DNA of 64,000 nt from Methylomicrobium lacus LW14 (GTDB taxonomy: Bacteria > Pseudomonadota > Gammaproteobacteria > Methylococcales > Methylomonadaceae): assembly GCF_000527095.1 (NCBI RefSeq), contig NZ_AZUN01000001.1, forward strand, positions 4,105,501-4,169,500, written 5' to 3'. Shown here in pieces: positions 43,040-54,000 of the stretch (position 1 is its first letter; the number at the start of each line of letters is the position of its first letter). The translations under genes were made by a program, and so were the position numbers. Below the pieces are notes generated by a model. The model was not told where the DNA came from. It worked only from the letters and a program-made list of their open reading frames with translations, and did no database searches.

Positions 43040-46000
43040 ATGAAATCTACCAATTTTGAGTTCCTTCGCCCACAGAATGATGTGCTGGCCAATATAGGCG
43101 GCTTGGCTGAGGCTGTGCTGCATATCGATCCCGGCAGTGCATTAACGCGGCTGAGAGGCTTCGCGGAAGAGCTCACTAAAACGATCTATAAGGAAGAGCG
43201 GTTGCCACGTTTGCCGCAATCCAGCTTTTATGAGCTGATCAAAAATCCGGTGTTTGAAGAATGTGTCAGTAAATCGCTTATTCACCAGATTAATTTCTTG
43301 CGAATTCAAGGCAATGATACCGCTCATGGCGCTGAGGGCGAGATTCGTAACGCTCATCTGGCTCTCGGTACGGCGCATCAGCTTGCCATGTACATGGGGA
43401 TCAAATACTACGGAAAGAAGAAAGAGGCTATCTCTGCCTTTCAGGACATAAAAGACCCCACTGCTACCCTAAACCAACTGCAAAAGTCGGTTTCCAGCTA
43501 TGAAAAGGAGCTGCAAAAACAGCAAGAAGAACTGCAGCGGGTTATGGAGGAGCTTGAGCGTGAACGTACCAAAAACATGGACCGTTTGGAAGCGCCTGCC
43601 AAGCCAGACCAGCAAAAACGTAAGCAACAAAGTCAGCAGGTGGCCGATAGCCTGCAATGGAATGAAGCCAAAACGCGAGCCTTGCTTATTGACGCCATGT
43701 TACTGCAAGCTGGCTGGGATATTCATAGTCCCGAGCAGGTGGGGCAAGAATTTGAGGTGGTCTACCCGGATAACAAGTCGGGCAAAGGCTATGTCGATTA
43801 CGTCCTTTGGAGCAATAACGGCCAGCCTTTGGCGGTGATCGAAGCGAAAAAATCCGGTAATACCAACCTGCAAGCAGGGCGTGAGCAGGCGCGTCTTTAC
43901 GCAGACGCTTTTGAATACATGGGCTACCAGCGTCCGGTTATTTTCTATAGCAACGGTTATGAAACCTTTATTTGGGATGATCACCAGTACAACACCTACC
44001 GTCCGGTCTATGGCTTCTACAGCAAAGACAGCTTGGACTATTTAATCTATCAACGCCATTACCGCAGTGCTGAGTTAGAAAAATTCAATCCCGAGCTGAG
44101 CATTGCCGATCGACCTTATCAGATCGAAGCGGTAAAAACAGTCGCGGCGCACTTTCAGAACCAACGCCGCAAGGCATTGATCATTCAGGCAACGGGAACC
44201 GGTAAGACCCGTGTAGCCATTGCATTGGCCGAACTTCTGTTACGTACAGGCTGGGCTAAGCGTGTATTGTTCCTATGTGATCGCAAAGAACTGCGTATCC
44301 AGGCCGACGAGGCCTATAAGCAAAACTTACCCAGCGAACCACGCTGTATCATTGGGGAAACCAATAAAATCGACCAAACTGCGCGCGTTTATATCGCGAC
44401 CTATCCGGGCATGATGAACCGTTTCACCCAGCTCGACGTCGGTTTTTTTGATCTCATTATTGCGGATGAAAGCCATCGCAGTATTTATAACAAATACAGG
44501 GATTTGTTCGACTATTTCGACGCGTTGCAAGTGGGACTTACCGCTACACCGGTGAAGTTCATCAGCCGAAACACCTTCGATATGTTCGACTGTGAAACGA
44601 CGGACCCCACTTTTGAGTTTGGCCTTGATGCCGCGATCAATAACGAGCCGCCTTATCTGGTGCCGTTCCGGGCCAAAGACCTTACCACCGATTTTTTACG
44701 TGACGGGATTCATTACAACGATCTAACAGAAGAGCAAAAACGCCAACTGGAAGAAGATTTGGGCGAGGAAGAAGCTAAAAAGACTACCATTGCCGGGAAG
44801 GACATAGGTCGCAAAATTTTCAGTGAAGATACCGACCGTATCATTTTGGAAAATCTCATCAACAACGGCATTAAAGATGAAACGGGCTCCTTAGTCGGTA
44901 AGACCATCATCTTTGCACAGCGCCAAGATCATGCCGAACACCTGGAAAAGCTCTTTTGCAAACTCTACCCCCAGTTCGGCAGTAAAGTGTGCAAGGTGAT
45001 TCACAATGCGATTCCCCATGTCGAAAGTCTCATTAAAGAATTCAAAAAGGCCGACAACGAGTTTCGGATTGCGATATCGGTCGATATGCTCGACACCGGG
45101 ATCGATGTGCCCGAAGTGGTCAACCTGGTCTTTGCCAAGTCGGTCAAGTCTTGGGTGAAATTCTGGCAAATGATTGGGCGCGGAACGCGCCTGCGCCCAA
45201 ATCTGTTCGGTCCAGGCAAGCATAAAACCGAGTTTTTGATCTTTGACCATTATGGCAACTTCGATTTTTTCGAAGAAGAATACCAAGAACCGGAAGACAC
45301 GGGCGGCAAGTCCCTATTACAAACTACTTTTGAGGTGCGCTTGGAGCTTGCCCAAGCCGCGCTTAAACAGTGCCATGCCCAAGCTTTTGATGCGGCTGTA
45401 GAGCTTCTACGCGCAGATATTAATGATTTGCCGGACACCAGTATCGCCGTTAAACGAGAGCTGCGCGTGGTGCATCAGCTACAACAAACCGATTTGTTAA
45501 AAGCGCTGGATGCGAAAACTCAGCATCTCCTAGTGAACACGATTGCCCCTTTGATGTCAGCTAGGGTTTTGCGTGATAAGCACGCTACCGCCTTGGATAA
45601 ACTCATCGCCAACATCGAACTCTGCCTGGTCGAACAAGCCAGCTGCTTTGATGATGGTCGCGATCAATTGCTGGCCGAGCTCGACAAACTTGCTGTTAAC
45701 ATTCAAGCCGTTCGTCAGAAAGATACAGTGATTGCCGAGGTACGCAGCGCAGAGTTCTGGCAGCAACCCAGCATTGAGAAACTCGAAACCGCCCGTAAAG
45801 AATTGCGCAGCATTATGAAATACCGGCAGTCGGGTAGCGGGGGAGTTTATGCCACGCCAAGGACCAAAACCGGTGATAATGGAGTTGAGGAGTTTGAGCG
45901 GGAAATCAAAATTGCCGGCGCCAACGAAGCGATGATTTACCGTCGTCGGCTGAAAAGCATTTTGGATAACATGATTGCTATGAATCCAACCCTGCAAAAA

Positions 46001-46420
46001 ATACGCAAGGGCGAAGCCATCGCCGAAGCAGAGCTAAAGTCACTGACCTCCACGATACTCACCAGTCATCCGGGCGTCAGCCTGGAAGTGCTTAACGATT
46101 TTTATGGGCGCACTGCTGACCAATTGCAGCTAACGGTTCGGGAGCTGATTGGCCTCGACCCGCATGCAATTGAAGAGCATTTCAAAGGGTTTCTGCATGG
46201 CCATCCCAGTCTCACTGCCCAGCAAGTGCGATTTTTAAATTTATTGAAAAATTACATTGCCCAGCATGGTTCTATTGTGGTGGAGAAGCTCTATGAGCCC
46301 CCTTTCGATAGTATCTCTCACGAGGGCATTGATGGAATATTCAAACCCGATGATGTAAACGATCTGATCGAAGTGCTTCAACCTTTTTTGCGTGCTGACA
46401 CGCAGACAGCAAATACCTAG
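43040..46420 (+). CDS. hsdR: type I restriction enzyme R subunit (EcoKI-type, with DUF4145 domain)
   Basis: This 1126-residue motor and nuclease subunit starts (KSTNFEFLRPQNDVLANIGG) with a DUF4145-type N-terminal domain. A coiled coil (about 150-190) follows, then the PD-(D/E)xK nuclease GYVDYVLWSNNGQPLAVIEAKK-type core (Asp about 251, Glu-x-Lys about 268). The SF2 translocase follows with ATGTGKTRVAIAL (about 383), ADESHRS (DEAD-box variant), LTATP, and MIGRGTRLRPNLFG (motif VI). A helical C-terminal domain binds the methylase. The start at 43040 is chosen from the sigma-54 promoter position; 43022 is the alternative. First gene of hsdR-rmuC-hsdM-hsdS. Confidence 0.92.
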   Translation: MKSTNFEFLRPQNDVLANIGGLAEAVLHIDPGSALTRLRGFAEELTKTIYKEERLPRLPQSSFYELIKNPVFEECVSKSLIHQINFLRIQGNDTAHGAEGEIRNAHLALGTAHQLAMYMGIKYYGKKKEAISAFQDIKDPTATLNQLQKSVSSYEKELQKQQEELQRVMEELERERTKNMDRLEAPAKPDQQKRKQQSQQVADSLQWNEAKTRALLIDAMLLQAGWDIHSPEQVGQEFEVVYPDNKSGKGYVDYVLWSNNGQPLAVIEAKKSGNTNLQAGREQARLYADAFEYMGYQRPVIFYSNGYETFIWDDHQYNTYRPVYGFYSKDSLDYLIYQRHYRSAELEKFNPELSIADRPYQIEAVKTVAAHFQNQRRKALIIQATGTGKTRVAIALAELLLRTGWAKRVLFLCDRKELRIQADEAYKQNLPSEPRCIIGETNKIDQTARVYIATYPGMMNRFTQLDVGFFDLIIADESHRSIYNKYRDLFDYFDALQVGLTATPVKFISRNTFDMFDCETTDPTFEFGLDAAINNEPPYLVPFRAKDLTTDFLRDGIHYNDLTEEQKRQLEEDLGEEEAKKTTIAGKDIGRKIFSEDTDRIILENLINNGIKDETGSLVGKTIIFAQRQDHAEHLEKLFCKLYPQFGSKVCKVIHNAIPHVESLIKEFKKADNEFRIAISVDMLDTGIDVPEVVNLVFAKSVKSWVKFWQMIGRGTRLRPNLFGPGKHKTEFLIFDHYGNFDFFEEEYQEPEDTGGKSLLQTTFEVRLELAQAALKQCHAQAFDAAVELLRADINDLPDTSIAVKRELRVVHQLQQTDLLKALDAKTQHLLVNTIAPLMSARVLRDKHATALDKLIANIELCLVEQASCFDDGRDQLLAELDKLAVNIQAVRQKDTVIAEVRSAEFWQQPSIEKLETARKELRSIMKYRQSGSGGVYATPRTKTGDNGVEEFEREIKIAGANEAMIYRRRLKSILDNMIAMNPTLQKIRKGEAIAEAELKSLTSTILTSHPGVSLEVLNDFYGRTADQLQLTVRELIGLDPHAIEEHFKGFLHGHPSLTAQQVRFLNLLKNYIAQHGSIVVEKLYEPPFDSISHEGIDGIFKPDDVNDLIEVLQPFLRADTQTANT

Positions 46421-46428
46421 GAGGACAC

Positions 46429-48282
46429 ATGCCGGCCATTCAATGGACCACTGAACTTACAGCCATTTTCTGCGTAGCCATGATTACCGTGGGCGTAATT
46501 GGTTATTTGGCGGCGACACTGCGCCACAGCCGCCGCAATACCGAGCTGAACGGCTTGCTAGACCAGACAAAGCAGGAACTGAGTAAAAACACTGAATTGC
46601 TTACTTCCGTTCGAGTACAGCATGAGGAACTGCAAGGTAAAAATCATCAATTAGCGTTAGGCGAAAATAAGTTAGAGCAACAATTATTAGCCGCAAAAGA
46701 TAAATGTCAAAACTTGGAGGAACGCCTAATAGAAGTGCAAACCGAAGCTAAAACTGAACGCGAGGCTTTGCGCCAACAACTCGAAATAATTAATCATCAA
46801 CATCACGAAGCTGAAAAGCAACGGGATACAGCTCAAACTGAAGCTCGTTCCATTAACCAACAACAGCAAGATTTACGTGATCGTCTGCAAGCGAATGAAA
46901 ATGCGCTTCAAGAAGAGCGCAAAGAAGTCAATCGCTTAAAAGATGAGTTGGCGCAAGAAGGTAAAAAAGCCAAGGCGCTGGAAACCTCTGAAAAAGAAGC
47001 GCGTGAACAACTCCTGGAAGCGAAAGTGCTGTTAGCCGGTGCGATTGAAAAACAGGATACACTGCAGACACGCATAACGGATCTGAATAGCCAATACACC
47101 AAACTAAAAACCGAACAGGACGAGCGTGAAGCCAGCCATGCGCGCGAAGTGGCTAACTTTGAAAAACAAAAAGCCAGTTTAGCCGAGCAGTTTAAGCTAC
47201 TTTCAAACGAGATACTGGAAGCCAAAGCCAAATCGCTGCAAGAAAGCAGCAAGCTCACGCTCAGCTCGATCATGAACCCTTTTCAGCAATCCATCGACAG
47301 CTTTAAAAAAGAAGTACAGGACATCCACCACCGTGAAACCACCCAGCAAGGCGAACTGCGCAAAGAACTGGAGTCGCTCAAAGAGTTGAACCGAAAAATC
47401 ACTGCCGAAGCGCATGAGTTATCAACGGCTCTGCGCGGCCAGAAAAAACTGCAGGGCAATTGGGGCGAACTGGTGCTGGAAAACGTGCTGGATCGTTCCG
47501 GCCTGCAACTGGGCAAAGACTACCAGCGTGAAGTCAGTTTCACCACGGAAGAAGGGCGGCAGCGACCGGATGCCGTGGTTTACCTGCCACAAGGAAAGCA
47601 TCTCATTATCGACGCCAAAGTTTCACTCAATGCATATACTCGCTTTGTCAATGCAGAAGATGAAACTGAACGCACTTTAGCGCTAAAAGAACATGTGCAA
47701 GCCGTTGCCAGCCGAATCAAAGAACTGGCCGATCGAGATTATTACAGACTTCCAGGATTGAAATCGCCAGAAATGGTGTTCATGTTCATTCCTATCGAAT
47801 CGGCCTTTGTCGAGGCACTGAAAGCCGAGGAGACGCTTTTCCAATACGCTATTGAACACAACGTGCTGGTGGCAACGCCAACCACCTTGCTGACCAGCCT
47901 GAACATTGTTCGCCAGTTATGGCGTTACGAAGATCAAAACAAGCATACTGCCGCCCTGGCAAGCAAGGCCGAAGCCGTGTTCAGAAAGCTCAATATCTTC
48001 CTCTCCAGTTTTGAAAACATTAAAAAGGGTTTAGAGCGTGCGAATGAGGCGTATACGAGAGCCGAAAATCAACTCGTAAGCGGTAAAGGCAATCTGGTCA
48101 AGCAAGTCGGTGAGTTTAAAAACTTGGCGCCTGCCATCAGAGCCGAATTGCCTGAATATTTTGCCGAAAAAGCCGCGCTGGAAATCGACTTTATTCCAGT
48201 AGAAGTGGCGGGTGAAGATGCCGAAAACACTCTTAACAAAACAGAAGAGCAAGACACTGAAGTAATTACAGAGAACATCTAA
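46429..48282 (+). CDS. rmuC: RmuC-family protein inside the hsd operon
   Basis: This 617-residue protein has an N-terminal membrane anchor (AIFCVAMITVGVIGYLAA, about 12-29), a very long coiled coil (about 40-285) and the RmuC nuclease-like domain (LQGNWGELVLENVLDRSGL, RPDAVVYLPQGKHLIIDAKV, about 385-405; ATPTTLLTSLNIV). RmuC limits recombination at inverted repeats in E. coli; its fold belongs to PD-(D/E)xK-like proteins and IIDAKV supplies the Asp-x-Lys. AGGAGG precedes the ATG, 8 bp after hsdR, and hsdM starts right after its stop, so it is a full member of the operon. Confidence 0.9.
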   Translation: MPAIQWTTELTAIFCVAMITVGVIGYLAATLRHSRRNTELNGLLDQTKQELSKNTELLTSVRVQHEELQGKNHQLALGENKLEQQLLAAKDKCQNLEERLIEVQTEAKTEREALRQQLEIINHQHHEAEKQRDTAQTEARSINQQQQDLRDRLQANENALQEERKEVNRLKDELAQEGKKAKALETSEKEAREQLLEAKVLLAGAIEKQDTLQTRITDLNSQYTKLKTEQDEREASHAREVANFEKQKASLAEQFKLLSNEILEAKAKSLQESSKLTLSSIMNPFQQSIDSFKKEVQDIHHRETTQQGELRKELESLKELNRKITAEAHELSTALRGQKKLQGNWGELVLENVLDRSGLQLGKDYQREVSFTTEEGRQRPDAVVYLPQGKHLIIDAKVSLNAYTRFVNAEDETERTLALKEHVQAVASRIKELADRDYYRLPGLKSPEMVFMFIPIESAFVEALKAEETLFQYAIEHNVLVATPTTLLTSLNIVRQLWRYEDQNKHTAALASKAEAVFRKLNIFLSSFENIKKGLERANEAYTRAENQLVSGKGNLVKQVGEFKNLAPAIRAELPEYFAEKAALEIDFIPVEVAGEDAENTLNKTEEQDTEVITENI

Positions 48283-49887
48283 ATGCTAACAGGCCAATTA
48301 AGAAACAACATTGACAAGCTTTGGGAAAAGTTTTGGACCGGAGGTATCACTAACCCGTTAACCGTAATCGAACAAATCAGCTACCTCATCTTTGCCCGCA
48401 TGCTGGACATGCAGGAAGAGGTGGCCGAGCGGAAAGCCGCACGCACCGGTAAAGACTTTGACCGTCTGTTTCCCAATACGCCTGAAGGCCAATTGTTGCG
48501 CTGGAAAAACTTTAAAAACCTCAGCGGTAAAGAGCTGCACAAGCACCTTAAAAACAATGTTTACCCTTATTTTGCCAAGTTGGGCCAGCAATCCGATGAC
48601 GAAGATAGCTTGGGTAATGAAGGCAGTGCACGGGAAGCCTTGGGTCATATTGGCGAATACATGCAGGATGCCGATCTGGAAATCAAAAATGAGTCGGTAT
48701 TGGTCTCTGCGGTTGAAATGGTCGACGAACTGCCGCTCACGCAAAGCGACGTTAAAGGTGATATCTACGAATATCTGCTCAGTAAACTGACCACCGCCGG
48801 CATTAACGGCCAGTTCCGCACGCCGCGTCATATCATCGATGCGATGGTCGAACTGATCGATCCGCAGCCGAGCGAGGTAATTTGCGATCCGGCTTGCGGC
48901 ACCGCGGGGTTTCTCGCGCGGACCATGGAGTACTTAAATCGTAAGTATTCCAGCGATGCGGGCATATTCGAAGACGAGGAGGGTAACAAGCACTACACCG
49001 GCGACTTGTTGGAGCCGTACCGCGACCATATCAACAAGCAGATGTTCTGGGGCTTCGATTTCGATACTACCATGCTGCGCGTGTCCAGTATGAATATGGC
49101 TCTGCATGGCGTCAACAGTGCGAATATTCTGTATCAGGACTCTCTAAACAAATCCATCAAAGAACATTTTCCCCATCAGGAAGAAAACTTTTTTGATGTG
49201 ATTCTGGCGAATCCGCCGTTTAAAGGCAGCCTGGACGAAACCAACACTAATCCCGATGTCCTGGGGTTGGTGAAAACCAAAAAAACAGAATTATTGTTTG
49301 TCGCGCATATTCTACGTGCACTGAAACTCGGTGGTCGCGCGGCGGTGATCGTGCCCGACGGCGTATTGTTCGGCTCCTCCAACGCTCACCAGCAACTGCG
49401 CCGGGAGTTAATCGAAAACAACCAGCTCGAAGGCATTGTCAGCTTGCCTAGCGGCGTGTTTAAACCTTACGCAGGGGTCAGCACCGCGATTCTGATATTT
49501 ACCAAAGGTGGCAATACCGAACACGTCTGGTTCTATGACCTACAAGCGGACGGTTATTCGCTCGACGACAAGCGTACGCCGCTTAAAGGCGAAGGCAATA
49601 ATGACTTACCAGATGCCATTGCGCAATGGAAAAAATATCGGGGACTTATTGAAGCCAATGCGCCAGCAGCCGAGATTGAAAAAATCTTTGGCGATAAGAC
49701 CAGGAAAGCGTTTGTGGTGAATGCCAAAGCCATTGCCGACAACAAATTCGACCTGTCCATTAACCGCTACAAGGAAGTAGCGCTTGAGGAAGAAGCGTAC
49801 GAAGATCCCAGGGTGATTTTAAAAAAGTTGAAGTCGTTGGAAACAGAGATTATGGATGACCTGAATGAGTTGGAGGAGATGCTGTGA
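48283..49887 (+). CDS. hsdM: type I restriction-modification N6-adenine methylase subunit
   Basis: This 534-residue methyltransferase has an N-terminal HsdM domain (LRNNIDKLWEKFWTGGITNP), a SAM-binding motif I region (ICDPACGTAGFLARTMEYL, about 201-219), catalytic NPPF (about 308-311) and LPSGVFKPYAGVSTAILIFT (target-interaction region), with a C-terminal helical tail. It methylates adenine in the HsdS-defined sequence and is also needed for cleavage by HsdR. It starts directly after the rmuC stop and overlaps hsdS by GTGA. Confidence 0.95.
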   Translation: MLTGQLRNNIDKLWEKFWTGGITNPLTVIEQISYLIFARMLDMQEEVAERKAARTGKDFDRLFPNTPEGQLLRWKNFKNLSGKELHKHLKNNVYPYFAKLGQQSDDEDSLGNEGSAREALGHIGEYMQDADLEIKNESVLVSAVEMVDELPLTQSDVKGDIYEYLLSKLTTAGINGQFRTPRHIIDAMVELIDPQPSEVICDPACGTAGFLARTMEYLNRKYSSDAGIFEDEEGNKHYTGDLLEPYRDHINKQMFWGFDFDTTMLRVSSMNMALHGVNSANILYQDSLNKSIKEHFPHQEENFFDVILANPPFKGSLDETNTNPDVLGLVKTKKTELLFVAHILRALKLGGRAAVIVPDGVLFGSSNAHQQLRRELIENNQLEGIVSLPSGVFKPYAGVSTAILIFTKGGNTEHVWFYDLQADGYSLDDKRTPLKGEGNNDLPDAIAQWKKYRGLIEANAPAAEIEKIFGDKTRKAFVVNAKAIADNKFDLSINRYKEVALEEEAYEDPRVILKKLKSLETEIMDDLNELEEML

Positions 49888-51014
49888 GCTATCCTTTGGT
49901 TGAGCTTGGTTGTCTGGTTGATATCAAAACAGGGAAGCTTGATGCCAATGCGGCAATGAAGGATGGAAAATACCCATTTTTCACTTGCTCGCGGACTTCA
50001 CTAGCTATTGACGAATACGCTTTTGATGTAGATGCGGTGTTAGTAGCCGGTAATGGTGACTTGAACGTAAAACACTACAAAGGAAAATTTAACGCTTATC
50101 AAAGAACATATGTCGTTGTAGTAAAGCAGAGTAATCTGCTAGACACTCGTTTTCTATACTATTTCATGGAGTCATACGTCAATCGATTAAGAGAAATGAG
50201 TATAGGAGGAGTAATCAAATATATAAAACTGGGAATGCTTACGGATGCTCTAATTCCCCTTCCATCCCTACCAGAACAAAAACGCATTGCCGCCATCCTA
50301 GACAAAGCCGATGCCATCCGCTGCAAACGCCAGCAAGCCATCCAACTCACCGACGAATTCCTGTGTGCCCTATTTCTGGATATGTTTGGCGACCCGGTGA
50401 CGAATGGATGGGAGCCAGTGCCTGCGGAGAAATTGGCATTAGACGAAAAGGGAAGCATAAGAACAGGGCCTTTTGGTAGTCAGTTATTACACAGTGAATT
50501 TACCGACGATGGGATCGCTGTACTGGGAATCGATAACGCCGTTTCCAATACATTTTGTTGGGCCAAGCCAAGATATATATCTGAAGAAAAATATCAGGAG
50601 TTAAAAAGATATACCGTTTATCCAGATGATATTCTTATCACAATAATGGGAACATGCGGGAGAACTGCAATTGTTCCGGATAATTGTCCAACGGCGATTA
50701 ACACAAAGCATTTGTGTTGCATTACTCTCGATAAAGAAAAATGTACGCCCGAGTTTCTTCATTCCTATTTTTTAATGCACCCTCATGCAAAGGATTATCT
50801 ATCAAGAACTGCGAAAGGAGCTGTTATGGATGGCCTTAACATGGGGATTATCAAGGAACTTCCCGTATATCTCCCGCCAATTGAATTGCAGAGAAAATAT
50901 TCTGTGATTCAAAAAAAGATTTTGACAAACAAGAATTCTATTCAATTGGCTAAAGCGGGCTTTGAAGAGCTATTTTCATCCCTCAGTCAAAAAGCATTTG
51001 CAGGCCAGTTATAG
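49884..51014 (+). CDS. hsdS: type I restriction enzyme specificity subunit
   Basis: This 376-residue protein has two target-recognition domains (about 1-125 and 185-335), each followed by a conserved helix: LPSLPEQKRIAAILDKADAI (about 131-150) and PPIELQRKYSVIQKKIL (about 331-347). It sets the bipartite DNA sequence recognised by HsdM/HsdR. The start is a GTG within a GTGA overlap with hsdM. Length is slightly short but complete. The two halves differ strongly, so the recognised half-sites are expected to differ. Confidence 0.93.
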   Translation: MSYPLVELGCLVDIKTGKLDANAAMKDGKYPFFTCSRTSLAIDEYAFDVDAVLVAGNGDLNVKHYKGKFNAYQRTYVVVVKQSNLLDTRFLYYFMESYVNRLREMSIGGVIKYIKLGMLTDALIPLPSLPEQKRIAAILDKADAIRCKRQQAIQLTDEFLCALFLDMFGDPVTNGWEPVPAEKLALDEKGSIRTGPFGSQLLHSEFTDDGIAVLGIDNAVSNTFCWAKPRYISEEKYQELKRYTVYPDDILITIMGTCGRTAIVPDNCPTAINTKHLCCITLDKEKCTPEFLHSYFLMHPHAKDYLSRTAKGAVMDGLNMGIIKELPVYLPPIELQRKYSVIQKKILTNKNSIQLAKAGFEELFSSLSQKAFAGQL

Positions 51015-51028
51015 GAGTTTGGGAGCAG

Positions 51029-54000
51029 ATGGATTTGTTTGAGCCGTTAAAAAAAGAAATCACAATACCCGGATGGTTTGCTCCTAATATCAAAATCGGG
51101 AGTAATCGAATTCATCATTGCCTCTACCGGCCGATAGTTGTCGAATTTTGCGTAAGAGATGCTGAATTTTCGGGGTATTTCGAACTGACGAGCGAGCTTA
51201 AACCGCTGTTTGATAAAATTTATCTAAAAAAATGGAATGCCAAAGGGCGTTGTCCTGAGGGGGCTTTAGCGCTGAAAGGTAAGGAGCAATTTGATATTGT
51301 TGGGCTCTCGAAAGACACTCCATTGCAGTGGGAGCATCCTCCGACAAAAAGCCCGAATCAGGAGCCGGATAGTATTATTCAATCTTGGCGAGGACTTTTT
51401 CAATTTAAAGAAGAAGACATTGAGCAATACGTTACCGGCTTACGGCGACCTCAGTTAGGTGCGCTACATGCAATATCTGCTTATTTCGCTACAGACAGGG
51501 AGTTAGAGCCTGCCACGGTTGTTTTGCCTACCGGCACAGGAAAGACAGAAACCATGCTGGCGACCATGGTCTATCAACAATGTCAAAAAATTCTGGTTAT
51601 TGTTCCGTCCGATTCCTTGAGAACACAGATAGCCAACAAATTCTTCTCACTTGGTTATCTTCCAGAACTGGGCGTTGTGCCTCTTGATATTAATTATCCG
51701 TATGTGGCGGTGCTGAAATCGGGCCTCGAAACTAGTGAGGAGGCTGCAAGTCTAGCGGACGCGTCCAATGTAATTATTGCGACAACCAGTGCGCTAAGTG
51801 CAAGTAATGCTCAAGCTGTAGACGAGCTTTGCCAGAGATGCACTCACCTGTTCGTTGATGAAGCACATCATATTTCTGCCAATTCATGGTTGGCTATCCG
51901 TGAGCGGTTTAAGGGCAAAAAGGTCATTCAATTTACCGCGACACCGTTTAGAAACGACAAAAAGGCATTGGGTGGGCGAATTATCTATAACTACACCATG
52001 GGTGAAGCGCAACGAGCCGGTTATTTTACCCAGGTAAATCTGCTGCCGGTAGAAGAATACTATGCAGATGACATCGATCGCTCTATTGCTGAGAAGGCGG
52101 TTAACAAATTAAGAAACGACCTAAGTGAAGGGTTCGATCACTTAATGATGGCTCGAACCAGTAGTAAGAAGCGTGCGGAATCGCTTTTGGGGGTGTATCA
52201 GGCGATTGCTTCCGATTTCAATCCCATAGTCGTGCATTCTGTCTATGGAAAGCCCGAAATTAAAAAGCGACTCGATGGTTTGCTGTCGAGACAGTCGAAA
52301 ATAGTGATCTGTGTGGACATGCTGGGGGAGGGCTACGATTTGCCCAATTTGAAAATTGCAGCCCTGCACGACTACCACAAAAGCCTTGCCGTAACTTTGC
52401 AGTTTATCGGGCGTTTTACCCGAGTAAGTCATTCCCAAAAGCTCGGTCAAGCAAGTGTGGTTATGAACGTTGCCGATCCAGCAGTTGAGGGAGCGTTACA
52501 GAATTTATATGCGCTTGGTGCCGATTGGGATAGCGTCTTGCGGAGGCTATCCGAAGGCAGGATTGAGAGGGAAATACGGCTTCAGGAAGTTGTTGATGCG
52601 TTGAAAAACAAAGGAAATTTGCACAACCAAATATCGCTATGGAATTTGGAGCCTTCGTATACCGTCATGCTGTTTCATGCCTCTTGTGAACAATGGCTGC
52701 CTGAGCGCTTTGCTGAAGATCTTCCAAAATTTGATGAGTATTGGCATGCCATCGCAGATGATGAGAATCTGCTGGTCGTGCTCGCCATTCAAACGGCACC
52801 CGTTAAGTGGGGCTCTTACAAAGATCTAAGAGATAGCAACTACAAGTTACTCATTGCACACTGGGATAAAGACCGTAAGGCGCTTTTTGTTTTTTCGAAT
52901 GATTATAAGGCTTTTCGTGTTGGAAGCTTGGCTGAATCCATTTGCGATGGTCGCTGTGAGTTGTTAAGCGGAAACCGGATCTTCAATGTTTTTAATGGTA
53001 TTCAGTACCCTCTGGCGAGAAACCTGGGCGCCGCCCAAATCGGAGCTATTAGCTTTACCCAATATTTTGGCCCGAATGTGACCGAGGGACTGTCTTTAAT
53101 CGAAGCGTCACAGTCCAGTTTGAGTAATATCGCTGCATTGGGGTATGAATCAGGCGAGCGGGTTATTTGGGGCTGTTCGCAGAGAAAAGGTAAGGTCTGG
53201 TCGCCACAAAAAGGCGGATCGATTGCCGATTGGTGCGGTTGGGTAAAAAAAGCATGGGATAAGGTTATTACCGATGTGCCTGACGAGGAAAACATTACTC
53301 GAAACTTCCTGAGACCAGAACGTTTGCGGGAGCCATATCATGGCCATCCATTATCTGCGCAATGGGGCGAGCAATTATTAACCGCATTTGAAGACAAGGT
53401 GGATTTTTACTTTGGTAAAAAGGCCGTACCGTTTTACTTGGTGGATTTGAAGGTTGATGGCAAAGAAAACGATGGAAGTGTACGCATTGTTTTTGCTAGC
53501 GACGATTTTTTCTCGATATACAAACTGGTAATTGGTGGAGACGGATCAGGAAAAGGATACCAATATCGGTTGGTAGATGGTATCGAGCTTTCCATTCACA
53601 GAGGGAGTTCGGAGCCAATACCGTTACCCGAATATATGGTTTCAGATCCCGTTACTATTTATTATGCCGACAGCTCATTCTCTTACAATGCACATATTGT
53701 ATCCGTTAATGAGGGCATCGGGATTTATTCAAAAGACGATATATCGGTTTTTGATTGGTCTGGAGTTGATATAAGAAGTGAGTCGATGCGATATGAGAGA
53801 GTTTCTAACTCGATCCAATGGGCTTACTTTCAGCATATCCAAGACGATTATGATGTGGTTGTCAATGATGATGGCTCCGGCGAATCGGCAGATTTAGTTG
53901 CCTTAAAAGTTCTTGATGATGCAATACTTTTAACGTTAGTCCACTGCAAGTTTTCATCGGAAGATAATCCCGGAGCAAGACTTAAAGACCTCTACGAAGT

